A stretch of 64,000 nt of DNA, taken from the NCBI GenBank assembly GCA_027493945.1, contig JAOSJU010000001.1, positions 1,302,001-1,366,000 of the forward strand, read 5' to 3'. Shown one piece after another: positions 28,210 through 37,800 of the stretch. Source of the stretch: Burkholderiaceae bacterium (GTDB lineage Bacteria; Pseudomonadota; Gammaproteobacteria; Burkholderiales; Burkholderiaceae_E). The position numbers and the translations under genes are program-made. The notes under the pieces are model-generated. The model did not search any database, had not been told where the DNA came from, and saw nothing but the letters and a program-made list of their open reading frames with translations. Numbering within the stretch: position 1 is the first letter of the stretch; the number at the start of each line of letters is the position of its first letter.

Positions 28210-29009
28210 TCGCCGGATTCGGGCGCCTGAACCAGCGGCGCCCACTTCGGGGCGCGTTTCTCGGCGAACGCACGCATGCCTTCGCGAGCGTCCGGGTCCG
28301 CCGCGTTCTCGGCCACGCCCTGCAGGGCCCGCTCATACGCCGCGTGGAAATCCATGCCCGCTTGCTCTTTCAGAGCACGACGGCCAATTGCCATCACCGA
28401 CGGTGAACTCGCTGTCAGTGCGAGCGCAATCGCTCGAACACGGCTCACCAGTACGTCGTCGTCGAAAAGATCGGTGACCATCCCGATTTGCAGAGCCGTC
28501 GCAGCGTCTACCGAGTGTCCGAGAAGAAGCATTTCGGCCGCTTTGCGTGCTCCGATGGCGCGCGTGAGCGGCACCATAGGGGTCATGCACCACATTCCGA
28601 CCTTGATGCCCGGCGTGGCAAACCGCGACGATCGGGCGGCGTAAACGAGGTCGCACGACATTGCGAGTTCCAATCCCGCGGCGCTTGCAGCGCCTTGTAC
28701 CCGCGCCACAACGGGGAACCGGTGCTCTCGGAGGCGCCGGGAGAGTGCCGCCAACGAGGCGGCATTGCTCGCGATCTCTGCGGCGGTTGCCGTACTTGCC
28801 TCCACGAGGTCCATACCGGCGCAGAAGTTCCGGCCTTCCGCGCCGAGGATGATCACGTGCACGTCTGTTCGGCGCGCGATCGCATCGAGCTGCTTCGACA
28901 TCTCCTCGATCAGGGCTCGCGACAACGCATTGGCCGCGAGCGGCCGATTCATCACGAGTTCTGCAACGCATCCTTCGACAACAAGCTTGGTGAGGCTCTG
29001 CATGGTCAT
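28206..29009 (-). CDS. enoyl-CoA hydratase/isomerase family protein
   Basis: 267-aa crotonase. Blocks: LVMNRPLAANALSRALI, GRNFCAGMDLVEAST (oxyanion), AAGLELAMSCDLVYAA (first Glu kept) and FATPGIKVGMWCMTPMVPLTRAIG, where the second Glu is replaced, as in ECHDC3-like crotonases. ATG overlaps the livF stop (ATGA), so it is the distal gene of the liv operon and shares its operator-controlled promoter. Confidence 0.87.
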   Translation of the reverse strand: MTMQSLTKLVVEGCVAELVMNRPLAANALSRALIEEMSKQLDAIARRTDVHVIILGAEGRNFCAGMDLVEASTATAAEIASNAASLAALSRRLREHRFPVVARVQGAASAAGLELAMSCDLVYAARSSRFATPGIKVGMWCMTPMVPLTRAIGARKAAEMLLLGHSVDAATALQIGMVTDLFDDDVLVSRVRAIALALTASSPSVMAIGRRALKEQAGMDFHAAYERALQGVAENAADPDAREGMRAFAEKRAPKWAPLVQAPESGD

Positions 29010-29719
29010 AGAGAAAGGTACTGCGTGATGCTCTCGATCTTAGCAGCGGCATCGACGCGGTCGAAAAAATCGACGACCCGCCCTTCATCCATGACTAGAT
29101 AGCGGTCGGCCACTTCGAGCGCGAAGGTCAGGTTCTGCTCCACCAGCACGACAGTGAACGCGCGCCGCTTGAGTTCGTGCAGGGCACCTTCAATCTGGTC
29201 GACGATTACCGGCGCCAAACCTTCGGTAGGTTCGTCGAGAAGCACGATGTCGGCTCCTGTGCGCAGCACGCGCGCAGTGGCCAGCATTTGCTGCTCGCCC
29301 CCCGACAGCTTCGTGCCCTGCGATCGCGATCGCTCGCGCAGATTCGGAAACAGCCGGTAGATCTCGTCGACCGACATCCCGCCCGCTTTGAGCACCGGTG
29401 GCAACAGAAGGTTCTCCTGCACCGACAAGCTCGAAAAGATCCCGCGCTCTTCCGGCACATACCCAACGCCAAGCCGCGCGATCTTGTAGGCGGAAAGATG
29501 ATCCACACGCCGGCCGTCGATCAGTACGACCCCTTTGCGGGTAACGACCGTGCCCATGATGGCGCGCAGAAGCGTTGTCTTGCCCGCACCGTTTCGACCG
29601 AGAATGGCGGTGATCTCGCCGGCATGGACCGTGAGGTCGACGCCCTGCAGTACGTGCGACTCGCCGTAGTATGCATCGAGACCGCGAACCTCGATACGAG
29701 TGCGCTGCTCAGGCGGCAT
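29006..29719 (-). CDS. ABC transporter ATP-binding protein LivF
   Basis: Branched-chain-amino-acid-type ABC ATPase, 237 aa from MPPEQRTR. Walker A GRNGAGKTTLLRAI, Q-loop and LivF-typical GYVPEERGIFSSLSVQENL, signature KLSGGEQQML, Walker B DIVLLDEPTEGLAP, H-loop LVEQNL. The start overlaps the livG stop. In such catabolic clusters this transporter class often imports aromatic or aliphatic acids. Confidence 0.93.
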   Translation of the reverse strand: MPPEQRTRIEVRGLDAYYGESHVLQGVDLTVHAGEITAILGRNGAGKTTLLRAIMGTVVTRKGVVLIDGRRVDHLSAYKIARLGVGYVPEERGIFSSLSVQENLLLPPVLKAGGMSVDEIYRLFPNLRERSRSQGTKLSGGEQQMLATARVLRTGADIVLLDEPTEGLAPVIVDQIEGALHELKRRAFTVVLVEQNLTFALEVADRYLVMDEGRVVDFFDRVDAAAKIESITQYLSL

Positions 29720-30471
29720 TCCTGCGCTTTCCCATATATGCGGCGACGACTTCAGGGTGAGACGAAACGTCCGCATAACTGCCTTCGGCCAGCACCTCGC
29801 CTCGACAAAGAACGGTGATGCGATCGCAGATTCTCGCCACCACGTTCAGGTTGTGCTCGACCATCAGCACGGTGCGGTTGCGCGCCGCCTGCGTGATCAG
29901 TCGGGCGGTGCCGTCGATGTCGGCATGGTTCATGCCGGCGAGGGGTTCGTCCAACAGAAGAACGTCGGGGTCGAGAGCGAGCGTGGTCGCGAGCTCGAGC
30001 GCGCGCTTGCGTCCATAGGGCAACTCGTGCGCAACCTTGCCGGCAAAGGGCACGAGACCGACCGACGCCAACAATTCCTCCGCCCGATCGTCGTCGGCGT
30101 GAAAGGATCGCGGCGGGCGCCAGAAAGCGAGCGCCTGACCGTGTCGGCGCTGCAGTGCAAGGCGCAGATTGTCGAGCACCGACAGGTGCGGAAATACGGC
30201 GCTGATCTGGAAAGACCGAACGATCCCGCGCTGTGCCAGGCGCGCAGGATGCACACGCGTGATGTCCTGGCCGTGATACAGGATTCGCCCGTCGCTCGGC
30301 TCGAGAAATCGCGTGATCAGGTTGAATAGCGTTGTCTTGCCAGCACCGTTGGGCCCGATCAGGGCATGAATCGTGTTGGCACGCACGCGCAAGTTCACGC
30401 CTTGAACCGCCTGAAAACCCGGAGAAGTTCTTGCTCAGGTTCTGCGTCTCGATGACGAAATCATTTGCCAT
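29709..30471 (-). CDS. ABC transporter ATP-binding protein LivG (frameshift)
   Basis: About 253 aa joined. MANDFVIETQNLSKNFSGF continues as QAVQGVNLRVRANTIHALIGPNGAGKTTLFN once one base is removed from the A/T run 30414-30417. Walker A GPNGAGKTTLFNL, signature GRKRALELA, Walker B DVLLLDEPLAGMNHAD, H-loop MVEHNLN. The signature is LPYGRKRALE rather than LSGGQ, as is usual in LivG. Overlaps livM and livF. Confidence 0.92.
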
Positions 30472-31464
30472 GGCGCATACGAGCGGGTGAAATCAGGGTG
30501 GAATCGTCGGTTCCGAGGATGCTGACGCAGCGCCGAAGCGAGCTTCGGCAGCGATCCCATCAGTCCCTGCCGGAACAGGAGGACGCACGCGATGAAGATC
30601 AGCCCGGTTATGAGGGTGGCCCACTCTCCCGCCTCGGCCAATACGCTGAAGAGCAAGGCGAGGATCATGCCGCCGATGATGGGACCGGCGAATGTCCCTA
30701 CGCCACCGATCAGGCAAGCAAGGACCACCAAGGCCGGACGAGTGCCACGACAGGTCCGACAGTGCCGCAAACTGAAAGACCAGTGCCTTGAGTGCGCCGG
30801 CGAGTCCTGCCAGCCCGGCAGACAGCGCCATGACAAGTAGCAGGTGTACGTTGACCCGATAACCAAGCGAAACGACACGTTGCTCGTTGTCACGGAAGCC
30901 CCGCAAGACCATGCCGAACGGCGACTGAAGGACGCGGTAGGCGATGAGCAGGCCGACCGCAACCGCAAGGAGCACGAAGAAGTAGAGATGCAGCGTCGAG
31001 TTCAGGTCGACGACGCCGAACAGCAGACCACGCGGTACGCCCTGATAGCCATTCTCACCGCCGGTTCCGGGAATACGCAGCGCGAGAAAGTGCACAACCT
31101 CGGCTAATGCCAGCGTAACCATCGCAAAGTAGATTCCACGCCGGCGAATCGACAGCACTCCCATCACCAAGCCGAGGAACATCGAAGCTGACACAGCGCC
31201 GGCAAGCGCGATTTCCGTCGTTACTCCGTATTCTTTCAGCAAGACCGAAGCGACATAGGCTGCGGTCCCGAAAAAGGCGGCATGTCCAAACGACAGCAAG
31301 CCCGCATAGCCGAACAGCATGTTGAAAGACGTGGCGAACAGCGCCATCACCAGGCCGTGCATGAGAAACACGGGATAGACCGCAAAGGGCGCGGCAAGCG
31401 CGACTGCCGCCAAAGCGATGAAAAGCATCCCGCTACGCAGGGAACTGCGCGCTCCGCGTGTCAT
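30435..31464 (-). CDS. ABC transporter permease LivM (frameshift)
   Basis: About 342 aa joined, inner-membrane permease. LivM blocks: MLFGYAGLLSFGHAAFFGTAAYV, IYFAMVTLALAEVVHF, GMVLRGFRDNEQRVVSLGYRV, then LVVLACLIGGVGTFAGPIIGGM after the break. One extra base near 30732-30737 separates SWHSSG from LVVLACLIGG. Overlaps livH and livG. Confidence 0.92.
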
Positions 31465-32330
31465 GCTTTGCCGAACACTCCCGACGGTCGGAACAAGAGA
31501 ACCAATCCCATCACGATGAACACGATCACGGAGGCCGCCTCGGGGTAGACCACCTTAACCATCCCCTCAATGAGCCCGACGGCCGGGCCGGTGACAACGG
31601 CGCCGATGATCGATCCCATGCCACCGATCACGACGACCGCGAACACGACGATGATCAGATGCGCGCCCATCAGTGGCGACACTTGGTAGATCGGTGCCGC
31701 AAGCACCCCTGCAAAGGCCGCCAGCGCCACGCCGAATGCGAACGTGCAGGTGACCATCATCGGGACGTTGACGCCGAAAGTCTCGAGTAGGTCCGGCCTT
31801 TCGATGGCGGCGCGCAAGTACGATCCCAGGCGGGTGCGCTCGATTGACAAAATCGTGACCGCGCACATCGTTAGCGAGGCCACGACTACCCATGCGCGGT
31901 ACTTTGGCAACAGCATAAAGCCGAGATCGAACGCGCCGCTGAACTCGGGGGGCAAGCGATACGGACGACCCGAGATTCCATAGGCGATCCGGAATGCCGA
32001 CTCCAGAACGAGCACGACGCCGAAGGTCAGGAGCAGTCCGTAGGCCGGGTCGATCCGGTACAGCGGCTTCAACAGAGAGCGCTCGAGGAGCGCTGCTGCG
32101 AAGCTCATCAACAGCGGTACCAGGATCAGCGAGGGCCAGTACCCCACTCCAAGATATTCGAGCATCATCCAGCACAGGAACGCGCCGGTCATGTAAAACG
32201 CGCCGTGCGCGAAGTTGATGATCCCCAGCATGCCGACAATGATCGACAGCCCCAGCGCGAGGAGTGCATAGAATGAACCGTTGATCAGTCCAAGCACCCC
32301 CTGACTGAGGATTAGTTGCAGGTCCATCAA
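31461..32330 (-). CDS. ABC transporter permease LivH
   Basis: 289-aa (or 288 from the second Met) membrane permease with about eight hydrophobic spans. LivH signatures: GLINGSFYALLALGLSIIVGMLGIINFAHGAFYM, LGSYLRAAIERPDLLETFGVNV and VFAVVVIGGMGSIIGAVVTGPAVG. Forms the channel with LivM. Confidence 0.94.
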   Translation of the reverse strand: MMDLQLILSQGVLGLINGSFYALLALGLSIIVGMLGIINFAHGAFYMTGAFLCWMMLEYLGVGYWPSLILVPLLMSFAAALLERSLLKPLYRIDPAYGLLLTFGVVLVLESAFRIAYGISGRPYRLPPEFSGAFDLGFMLLPKYRAWVVVASLTMCAVTILSIERTRLGSYLRAAIERPDLLETFGVNVPMMVTCTFAFGVALAAFAGVLAAPIYQVSPLMGAHLIIVVFAVVVIGGMGSIIGAVVTGPAVGLIEGMVKVVYPEAASVIVFIVMGLVLLFRPSGVFGKA

Positions 32331-32363
32331 TCTCGCAGCCGGCGCACGTTGCTTCGATGAGCT

Positions 32364-33572
32364 CTATTTCTTGACCAGCGGACAGGTGCTTTCTTCCAGC
32401 GGCAGGAAGGCATCCTTTCCGGGAACGACCGAGACGACTTTGAAGTAATCCCACCGGGCTTTGGACTCCGACGGACGCTTGACTTCCGCGAGAATGAGGT
32501 CGTGTACCAGTTGCCCATCGGGGCGAAGAGTGGCGTTGCGCGCGTAGAAATCGTCGATCGGCAGTTCACGCATCTTTTTCACTACGGCCGTGGCGTCGAC
32601 GGTCTGGGCCGCTGCGACCGATTTCAGGTAATGGGTGACCGCCGAGTAATTGCCGGCCTGAACGACGGTGGGCGCCCGGTCGTGCCTTTCCATAAACCTG
32701 CGCGACCATGCACGGGTCTTATCGTCGTGATCCCAGTAGAAGCCGGTCGTGAGCGTCAATCCCTGCGCGGCCTCCAGTCCGAGCGCGTCCACTTCGGGAA
32801 TGAAGAGAATGCTCGCAACGAGCCGCTGGCCTCCTTTGGTGATGCCGAACTCCTGCGCTTGTTTGATCGCGTTCATCAGATCGTTGCCGGCCACCGCGAG
32901 CGCGATCGCGTCGGCACCGGAGGACTTCGCCCTCAGCAGTTGAGAGGAGAAGTCGGTCGTACCTTGCGGCACCGAGACGGTTCCGACCACCTGCGCGCCC
33001 ATCGACTCGATGACCTTGCTTGCTCGAGCCTGCATCGTCTGACCGAAGGCGTAGTCCGCCGTCAGGAAGAACCACTTCTTGGCGCCTTGCTGTACAACGG
33101 CGCGGGTGGTGCCGACGGCGAGACTGTAGGTGTCGTAGATCCAGTGAACACCGGTAGGCGAGCACTCCTTGTTGGTGAGCGCCTCTGTCACGCCCCCTGG
33201 AATGAGCGTGATCTTTCCGAGACTTTTGCCCACGTTCTGGACTGCGATGGCAACCGCGGAGTTCGTGAGGTCGGTGATGACCTCGACTCCGTCGCTCTCA
33301 TACCATTTCCGCGCGATGCTGGCAGCAACCTCCGGTTTACCTTGGTGATCTGCGGAGACGACCTCGATTGGGCGGCCGAGAACGCTTCCGCCGGCATCCT
33401 CGATGGCCATCCGAACGGCAGTGACGGCGCCGGGCCCGCCCATATGCGCATTGATGCTCGACATGTCTGTCAGAACGCCGATTCTCAACGGCGTCTGAGC
33501 GATCCCGCTTTGCATTCCAGTGAAGCTGAGGGCAGCGGCCGCAGCTGCCCCAAGTAACCTGACTATCTTCAC
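32364..33572 (-). CDS. ABC transporter substrate-binding protein LivK-type
   Basis: 402-aa periplasmic binding protein, type I fold. Signal peptide VKIVRLLGAAAAAALSFTGM..., cleavage likely after GIA. Mature region: PLRIGVLTDMSSINAHMGGPG, GRPIEVVSADHQGKPEVAASIARKW, VITDLTNSAVAIAV, ADYAFGQTMQARASKVIESMGAQVVG. The GTG start has GAGGAGA upstream. Related proteins near acyl-CoA genes bind aromatic or aliphatic acids; this ligand is unknown. First gene of the liv operon, under operator copy 3. Confidence 0.92.
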   Translation of the reverse strand: MKIVRLLGAAAAAALSFTGMQSGIAQTPLRIGVLTDMSSINAHMGGPGAVTAVRMAIEDAGGSVLGRPIEVVSADHQGKPEVAASIARKWYESDGVEVITDLTNSAVAIAVQNVGKSLGKITLIPGGVTEALTNKECSPTGVHWIYDTYSLAVGTTRAVVQQGAKKWFFLTADYAFGQTMQARASKVIESMGAQVVGTVSVPQGTTDFSSQLLRAKSSGADAIALAVAGNDLMNAIKQAQEFGITKGGQRLVASILFIPEVDALGLEAAQGLTLTTGFYWDHDDKTRAWSRRFMERHDRAPTVVQAGNYSAVTHYLKSVAAAQTVDATAVVKKMRELPIDDFYARNATLRPDGQLVHDLILAEVKRPSESKARWDYFKVVSVVPGKDAFLPLEESTCPLVKK

Positions 33573-33659
33573 GCGACTGTCTCCTCGGTTGGTTGGCTTT
33601 CGCGACACACGATCCACTCGATCCACTCGATCCTGCGAGCGCTCTGCGTCCAAGCTAAG

Positions 33660-33686
33660 ATTATACTTGACCAATCGTTTGGTCAA
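33660..33686 (-). promoter_or_regulatory. livK promoter with TetR-type operator, copy 3
   Basis: Minus strand: TTGACC (33686-33681), 15-bp spacer, then a perfect TATAAT (33665-33660). The palindrome TTGACCAATCGTTTGGTCAA (33667-33686) fills the -35 and spacer, with one mismatched pair, so a bound repressor would exclude RNA polymerase. The leader to the GTG is about 80 nt. Confidence 0.8.
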
Positions 33687-33842
33687 CACGCGTACAAAAC
33701 TTATCATAGGGCCCCTGGCCATGCGATACTCAACGTGTGCTGCAGCAGCTCCGCGGCCGCTGACCGACCGCACTAACAAGCACGCTACGCCGCGAAATGC
33801 AGCTGCGTGTATTTCGGCCCAACGACCGCCCGTTTCGGGATT

Positions 33843-33945
33843 GTGACCGCGCATTCCGGACAATTGTGACCGCGCGTTTCGGCGCATCGTGACCGACCGT
33901 CTCGACAACGTGACCGATCGTTTCGGCGGATCGTGACCGCCCACG
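33843..33945. repeat. GTGACCG direct repeats, IS21-like end remnant
   Basis: Five GTGACCG units start at 33843, 33866, 33889, 33910 and 33933 (spacing 23, 23, 21, 23), most followed by a degenerate TTTCGG-type block. Serial short repeats like this are typical of IS21-family termini. No istA or istB is recognisable nearby. From 33946 to about 34190 I see no supportable gene. Confidence 0.5.
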
Positions 33946-34194
33946 ATGCCACCCGGCGCCGAGGTCAAGGCGGCGGCGGTGTTGCGTAGAGATCTGATTC
34001 GGAACCGGTACCCTCGGCGGCTTTGCCCGCAGAAGGAGACGGCCTGCGCACTCGGGCAGTACGCCTGCCGGCGCGGGCACGCTGCTGCAGTTGCTTGCGC
34101 GCCTGGATGCCGCCATCGAGATCGCGAGGAACGACAACCGCTTCACCGACGAGATCAATCTGCCGCTGGCGACCTCAACGCTCTCGAAGTCAAG

Positions 34195-34542
34195 ACGGCG
34201 CTGACCGGACGGTTACTCTTCGTAGACAACGGTTCCGAGTTCACCGGGCGCCTGATGGACATGTGGGCGTACCACCACCAGGTTCGCATCGACTTCAGCC
34301 GTCCCGGCAAGCCGACCGACAACGGACACGTCGAAACATTCAACGGCTCGTTACGCGACGAATGCCTGAACGTGCATTGGTTCGAATCGCTTGCGGAAGC
34401 CAAGGCGATCGTCGAGGCATGGAGGCGTGACTACAATGAGGTTCGTCCTCACAGTGCTCTCATGGACCTTGCACCGGCGGAATTCGTGCGCCAGGCAAGG
34501 GTTTGGAGGCCGATCGAAGGCCTCGTGAACGCCGAAAACTAA
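34195..34542 (+). pseudogene. IS3-family transposase, C-terminal fragment
   Basis: About 115 residues of the rve domain: LLFVDNGSEFTGRLMDMWAY (second Asp), RIDFSRPGKPTDNGHVETFNGSLRDECLN (catalytic Glu), and YNEVRPHSALMDLAPAEFV. The N-terminal half with the first Asp and OrfA is missing, so this is an inactive remnant, at the junction between the catabolic and defence halves of the island. Confidence 0.85.
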
Positions 34543-34551
34543 CTCTCGGGG

Positions 34552-34737
34552 TTGTCCAGAAAAGCCAAGCGGTTCACCTTCCGCCGCACCATCCGCCGCC
34601 ATGAACTGCGGCAGATCATCCCCCTTGCCGAAACGACCATCTACGAAATGGAGCGCCGCGGAGAGTTCCCACGCCGCTTCAACCTGACGCCGCGCTGCGT
34701 CGTGTTGGACTTGGCCGCAGCGGAATCTTGGGTTTAG
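34552..34737 (+). pseudogene. AlpA-family regulator with premature stop
   Basis: 61 residues of a phage-type AlpA/MerR-like DNA-binding protein (RHELRQIIPLAETTIYEMERRGEFPRRFNLTPRCVVLDLAAAESWV), regulators of prophage and island excision. The usual EERK-type tail is present in frame right after an amber stop (TAG, then ERKQTQR), so a nonsense change seems to have shortened it. TTG start. Function in doubt. Confidence 0.6.
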
Positions 34738-34865
34738 GAGCGCAAGCAAACCCAACGCGGCGGCATTCAAAACCGGATGTCCATCTACGCAAAACCCGCC
34801 CTGTCCGGGTGGGCTCCAGTGAAGAGAAAGGTCGTCCATTAATTTAGACGATAGACGTTCGATGA

Positions 34866-37800
34866 CTATTCGATACTGCTCCTCGCGAGTCGGTAGTTCG
34901 TTGCTTGAGATAGCCACTCATCGGGCAGGCCCGCGATCGCGCGGAACCGCGGATAGAAATCGCGCCGTCGATCGGGGTCGAGCGTAGCAAGAGCCTCCTT
35001 CGCCTGTCGAGAGAGGCCTCGCGGCGACCAAACCTGGCCGCGTTTATCAATAACGACCACCAGCGACCTATGCGTAAAGCTGCTGGTATCCCCGGCACGT
35101 CCGCTCGACTTCCCTCTATGGTATTTCTGGAGCGTGAGCGCGACGACAAGACTACGCTCGGATACCTTGAGCAGGGACTGCAAAACACCACGACTGACGA
35201 ACAAGCGGTATCCAGTCTCGCTCCAGGCGTAGTCACCCCCGTCCGCCCTCAGCTCCCCAAGCTTCGGCGCGATACGCGCTTCTTCCGCCGATTGACCAAT
35301 GGCGAATCACGTCATCATCCGCGACCGTCCCCAACAGGTCTCGCGTCCAATCCGATGGGAAAGGCCTGTCGAGTGCGGTGGCGGCCCCATAGGGATCATG
35401 CCGATCGAGCTGGCGCTCGGTGTTCGGTGTCTTTGCGACCGATGGCTGAACCGTGTGACCGTCACCGCCGAAGTGACGTGCAATCTCATCTTCATCGTCA
35501 GGCAACCATCTAAAGAATGCTTCATCCGACAGTACGGCCATGACCACTGCTCGCGCATTGCCGGCATTCGCCAGTACGCTTTGAAGCGTGACACTTGTGT
35601 CTCGCCCGATTGACCAACGCCCTGCGACCGGAAGCCAATCCGCTGCTACTTTGCCGTCCAGCAAGCCGAGCAACGGTGCCAGCAGATTGTTGTCTTCCCG
35701 GGCGGTTCCTTTCTCACCGCTCTCCGGCATGGGCATGTCCGCCTCCTTGGTAAGGTCGAGCGGAAACGGGTCGGTGAGATCGGCAAGCCAGAGACCATCG
35801 CTTCTTGACAGCGTGTATTCCCTCAGGAGCGCGGCCCAAGCATCACCGCCCCAGTCCTCGCCGACAACCACCCGTGCGGCCAGCAACTCACCGGCAACAA
35901 GCATGAGTGCGTGCCATCCGAGATATCCCCCGTACCGATCTCGATCCGGAACATATCCCGAAGACCAAGATGCATCATCGCTTCTGCCACGTGGGCAATC
36001 GTGCATTCCTCCCACGGTTGTGTCCCAACGCCGCACCCACGTGCTGATGCGGTCTTCCACCTCCCAGCCTGGACAAGCGAAGACGCGGCACAAGCGCTCG
36101 ACCTGATACTTATTGAAGTCGTAGTCGAGGTGGAAGCCATCCTCTGGTCGCGGCGAGGCGTTTGGCCTGGGTGCATACCGGAACTCGCGATAGTCGGCCC
36201 GAGGAGCCGATTGGAAGGGCGACCGGTTTGCGAGGCCAAGCTTGGCGATCAGAGCCTCGCGCTCTTCGGGTGCGAGTACAGGCGCAAGCTTGCGAAGTGC
36301 GTCTATCGCGAACGCACGCATGACAACGTGCGGGAACTCAGCGGAAAAGGCGATTCCCTCGAAGAACGCGCGATGGGAGGCAAATGCGGGAGCAGCGTCT
36401 TTCGCTATGCGAGCGAGTGCGATCAACAGCCAGAGCTGCGCATGCATTTGGTAGAAAGGCAGCTTCGCATCGCCGAACGGCAAGCTCGAAGCGGACCCGA
36501 AACGCTCGATCAGCCGTTCAATGACGTCGAACCGTCCGGCCACCACCAGGCGTCGCACCGCATGGGCTGCACGCCAGCGCATTGCTGCGATGGGATGGCC
36601 GAGCCTCGCCCACACGAGTCCCGCCACGAATGTCGCCTCGTCAGACGGAATCGTAAAACGCGCGTCCCACGGCCCGTCCCCAACTTCGGATGGCAGCTTT
36701 TCATCTGTGTTCGCCAGAAACCGCTCGAGGCCTTCCGCAATGGCGCTGGCACTGACGTCAGACGCCAGTCTCGCGGCGAGTGCGAGCCAGGCACTACCAC
36801 CAAGACTCTCCGCGGTACTCCGGAGCGCTGCAACTACGTGCTCGACAAGGGTTGCACGGCCGGCATGAAAATGCTGCTCCAGCCCCCGCCAGTTGCCCCA
36901 CGCGTAGGTGCTTGAACTGGCAAGTTCGGCGGCGTGCTTAGTGGCAAGGCGCAGTCCCAAGTCAGGCAGAGCATCACGCATAGCCGCCGACGACCTTCCC
37001 CACTCCTCCAAGTAGTCGTCCAGCGCGTGGATTTTGTCGGCAAGCGTGGCTGCCGTTGCTTCCACGACCGCACCGACGAACCCGAGGCGCTCGGCGGGAG
37101 AGTCTGCTCGCTTGGCCAAATCGATCAGTGTCCGAACCGGCCAGCGCCGCCCTGACTGGTCAATCTCCTCGTAGAGGATCTGACGGTCAATGTCGTCTGA
37201 GTCCGTGAGGTCCACTGGGAAGACGGGCGGTGGCCCCGACGCGGTCGACGGGGCCATCACCGTTTGCGATTCGGATTGGGGGCCAAGGCGAGTGAGCAGG
37301 CCTTCGATTCGTGTTCGAGCATGAGAAGCGGCGGGAAGACTGCGCTCAGCGAGGTCATGTAGCGATTCGATCGTCTCCCCTGCGGGAGACAGTTGGTCCT
37401 CGCGATCGATCTCGACCAGAAGGAGATCGAAGAACCATTCCCGTCGCTCATGAGGTAGACGACAAATGACCTCTGACGCGAAGTCCGAGATGTGCCACGT
37501 CCACGTTTCGACCGGAGCAGCCAAACCAAATAGAGCGACGGCGGCTTCAACAGAAAGCTTCGAGTCACGAACGAGGACAGTTAACGCTGGGCCGAGTGAC
37601 AGTCCTAGCCGAGCAGCGTCACGATCGTCCAGCCGTGCCAGCGTAGCCAACGTCGCCCGACCAGCAATCGGCACCATCGCTTTCGCGTATTCCGTCCACG
37701 GAAATTTGCCATCCTCGCCCTGATTCAGTTCGAGGATACGCGCCAGGGTGTGCGCCGCCGCCGGCGAAAGTTCGGGACCCGAATAGTGGCCGGTCAGCTC

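Noticed and set aside
33610..33634. Short tandem GATCCACTC repeat upstream of livK
   Set aside because: Only two and a half copies, within the 5' leader; no further support for a functional repeat.
33843..33945. Spaced GTGACCG repeats as a CRISPR array
   Set aside because: The conserved unit is only about 7 bp, the intervals are about 15 bp and themselves similar, and no cas gene is near; an IS-end remnant fits better.
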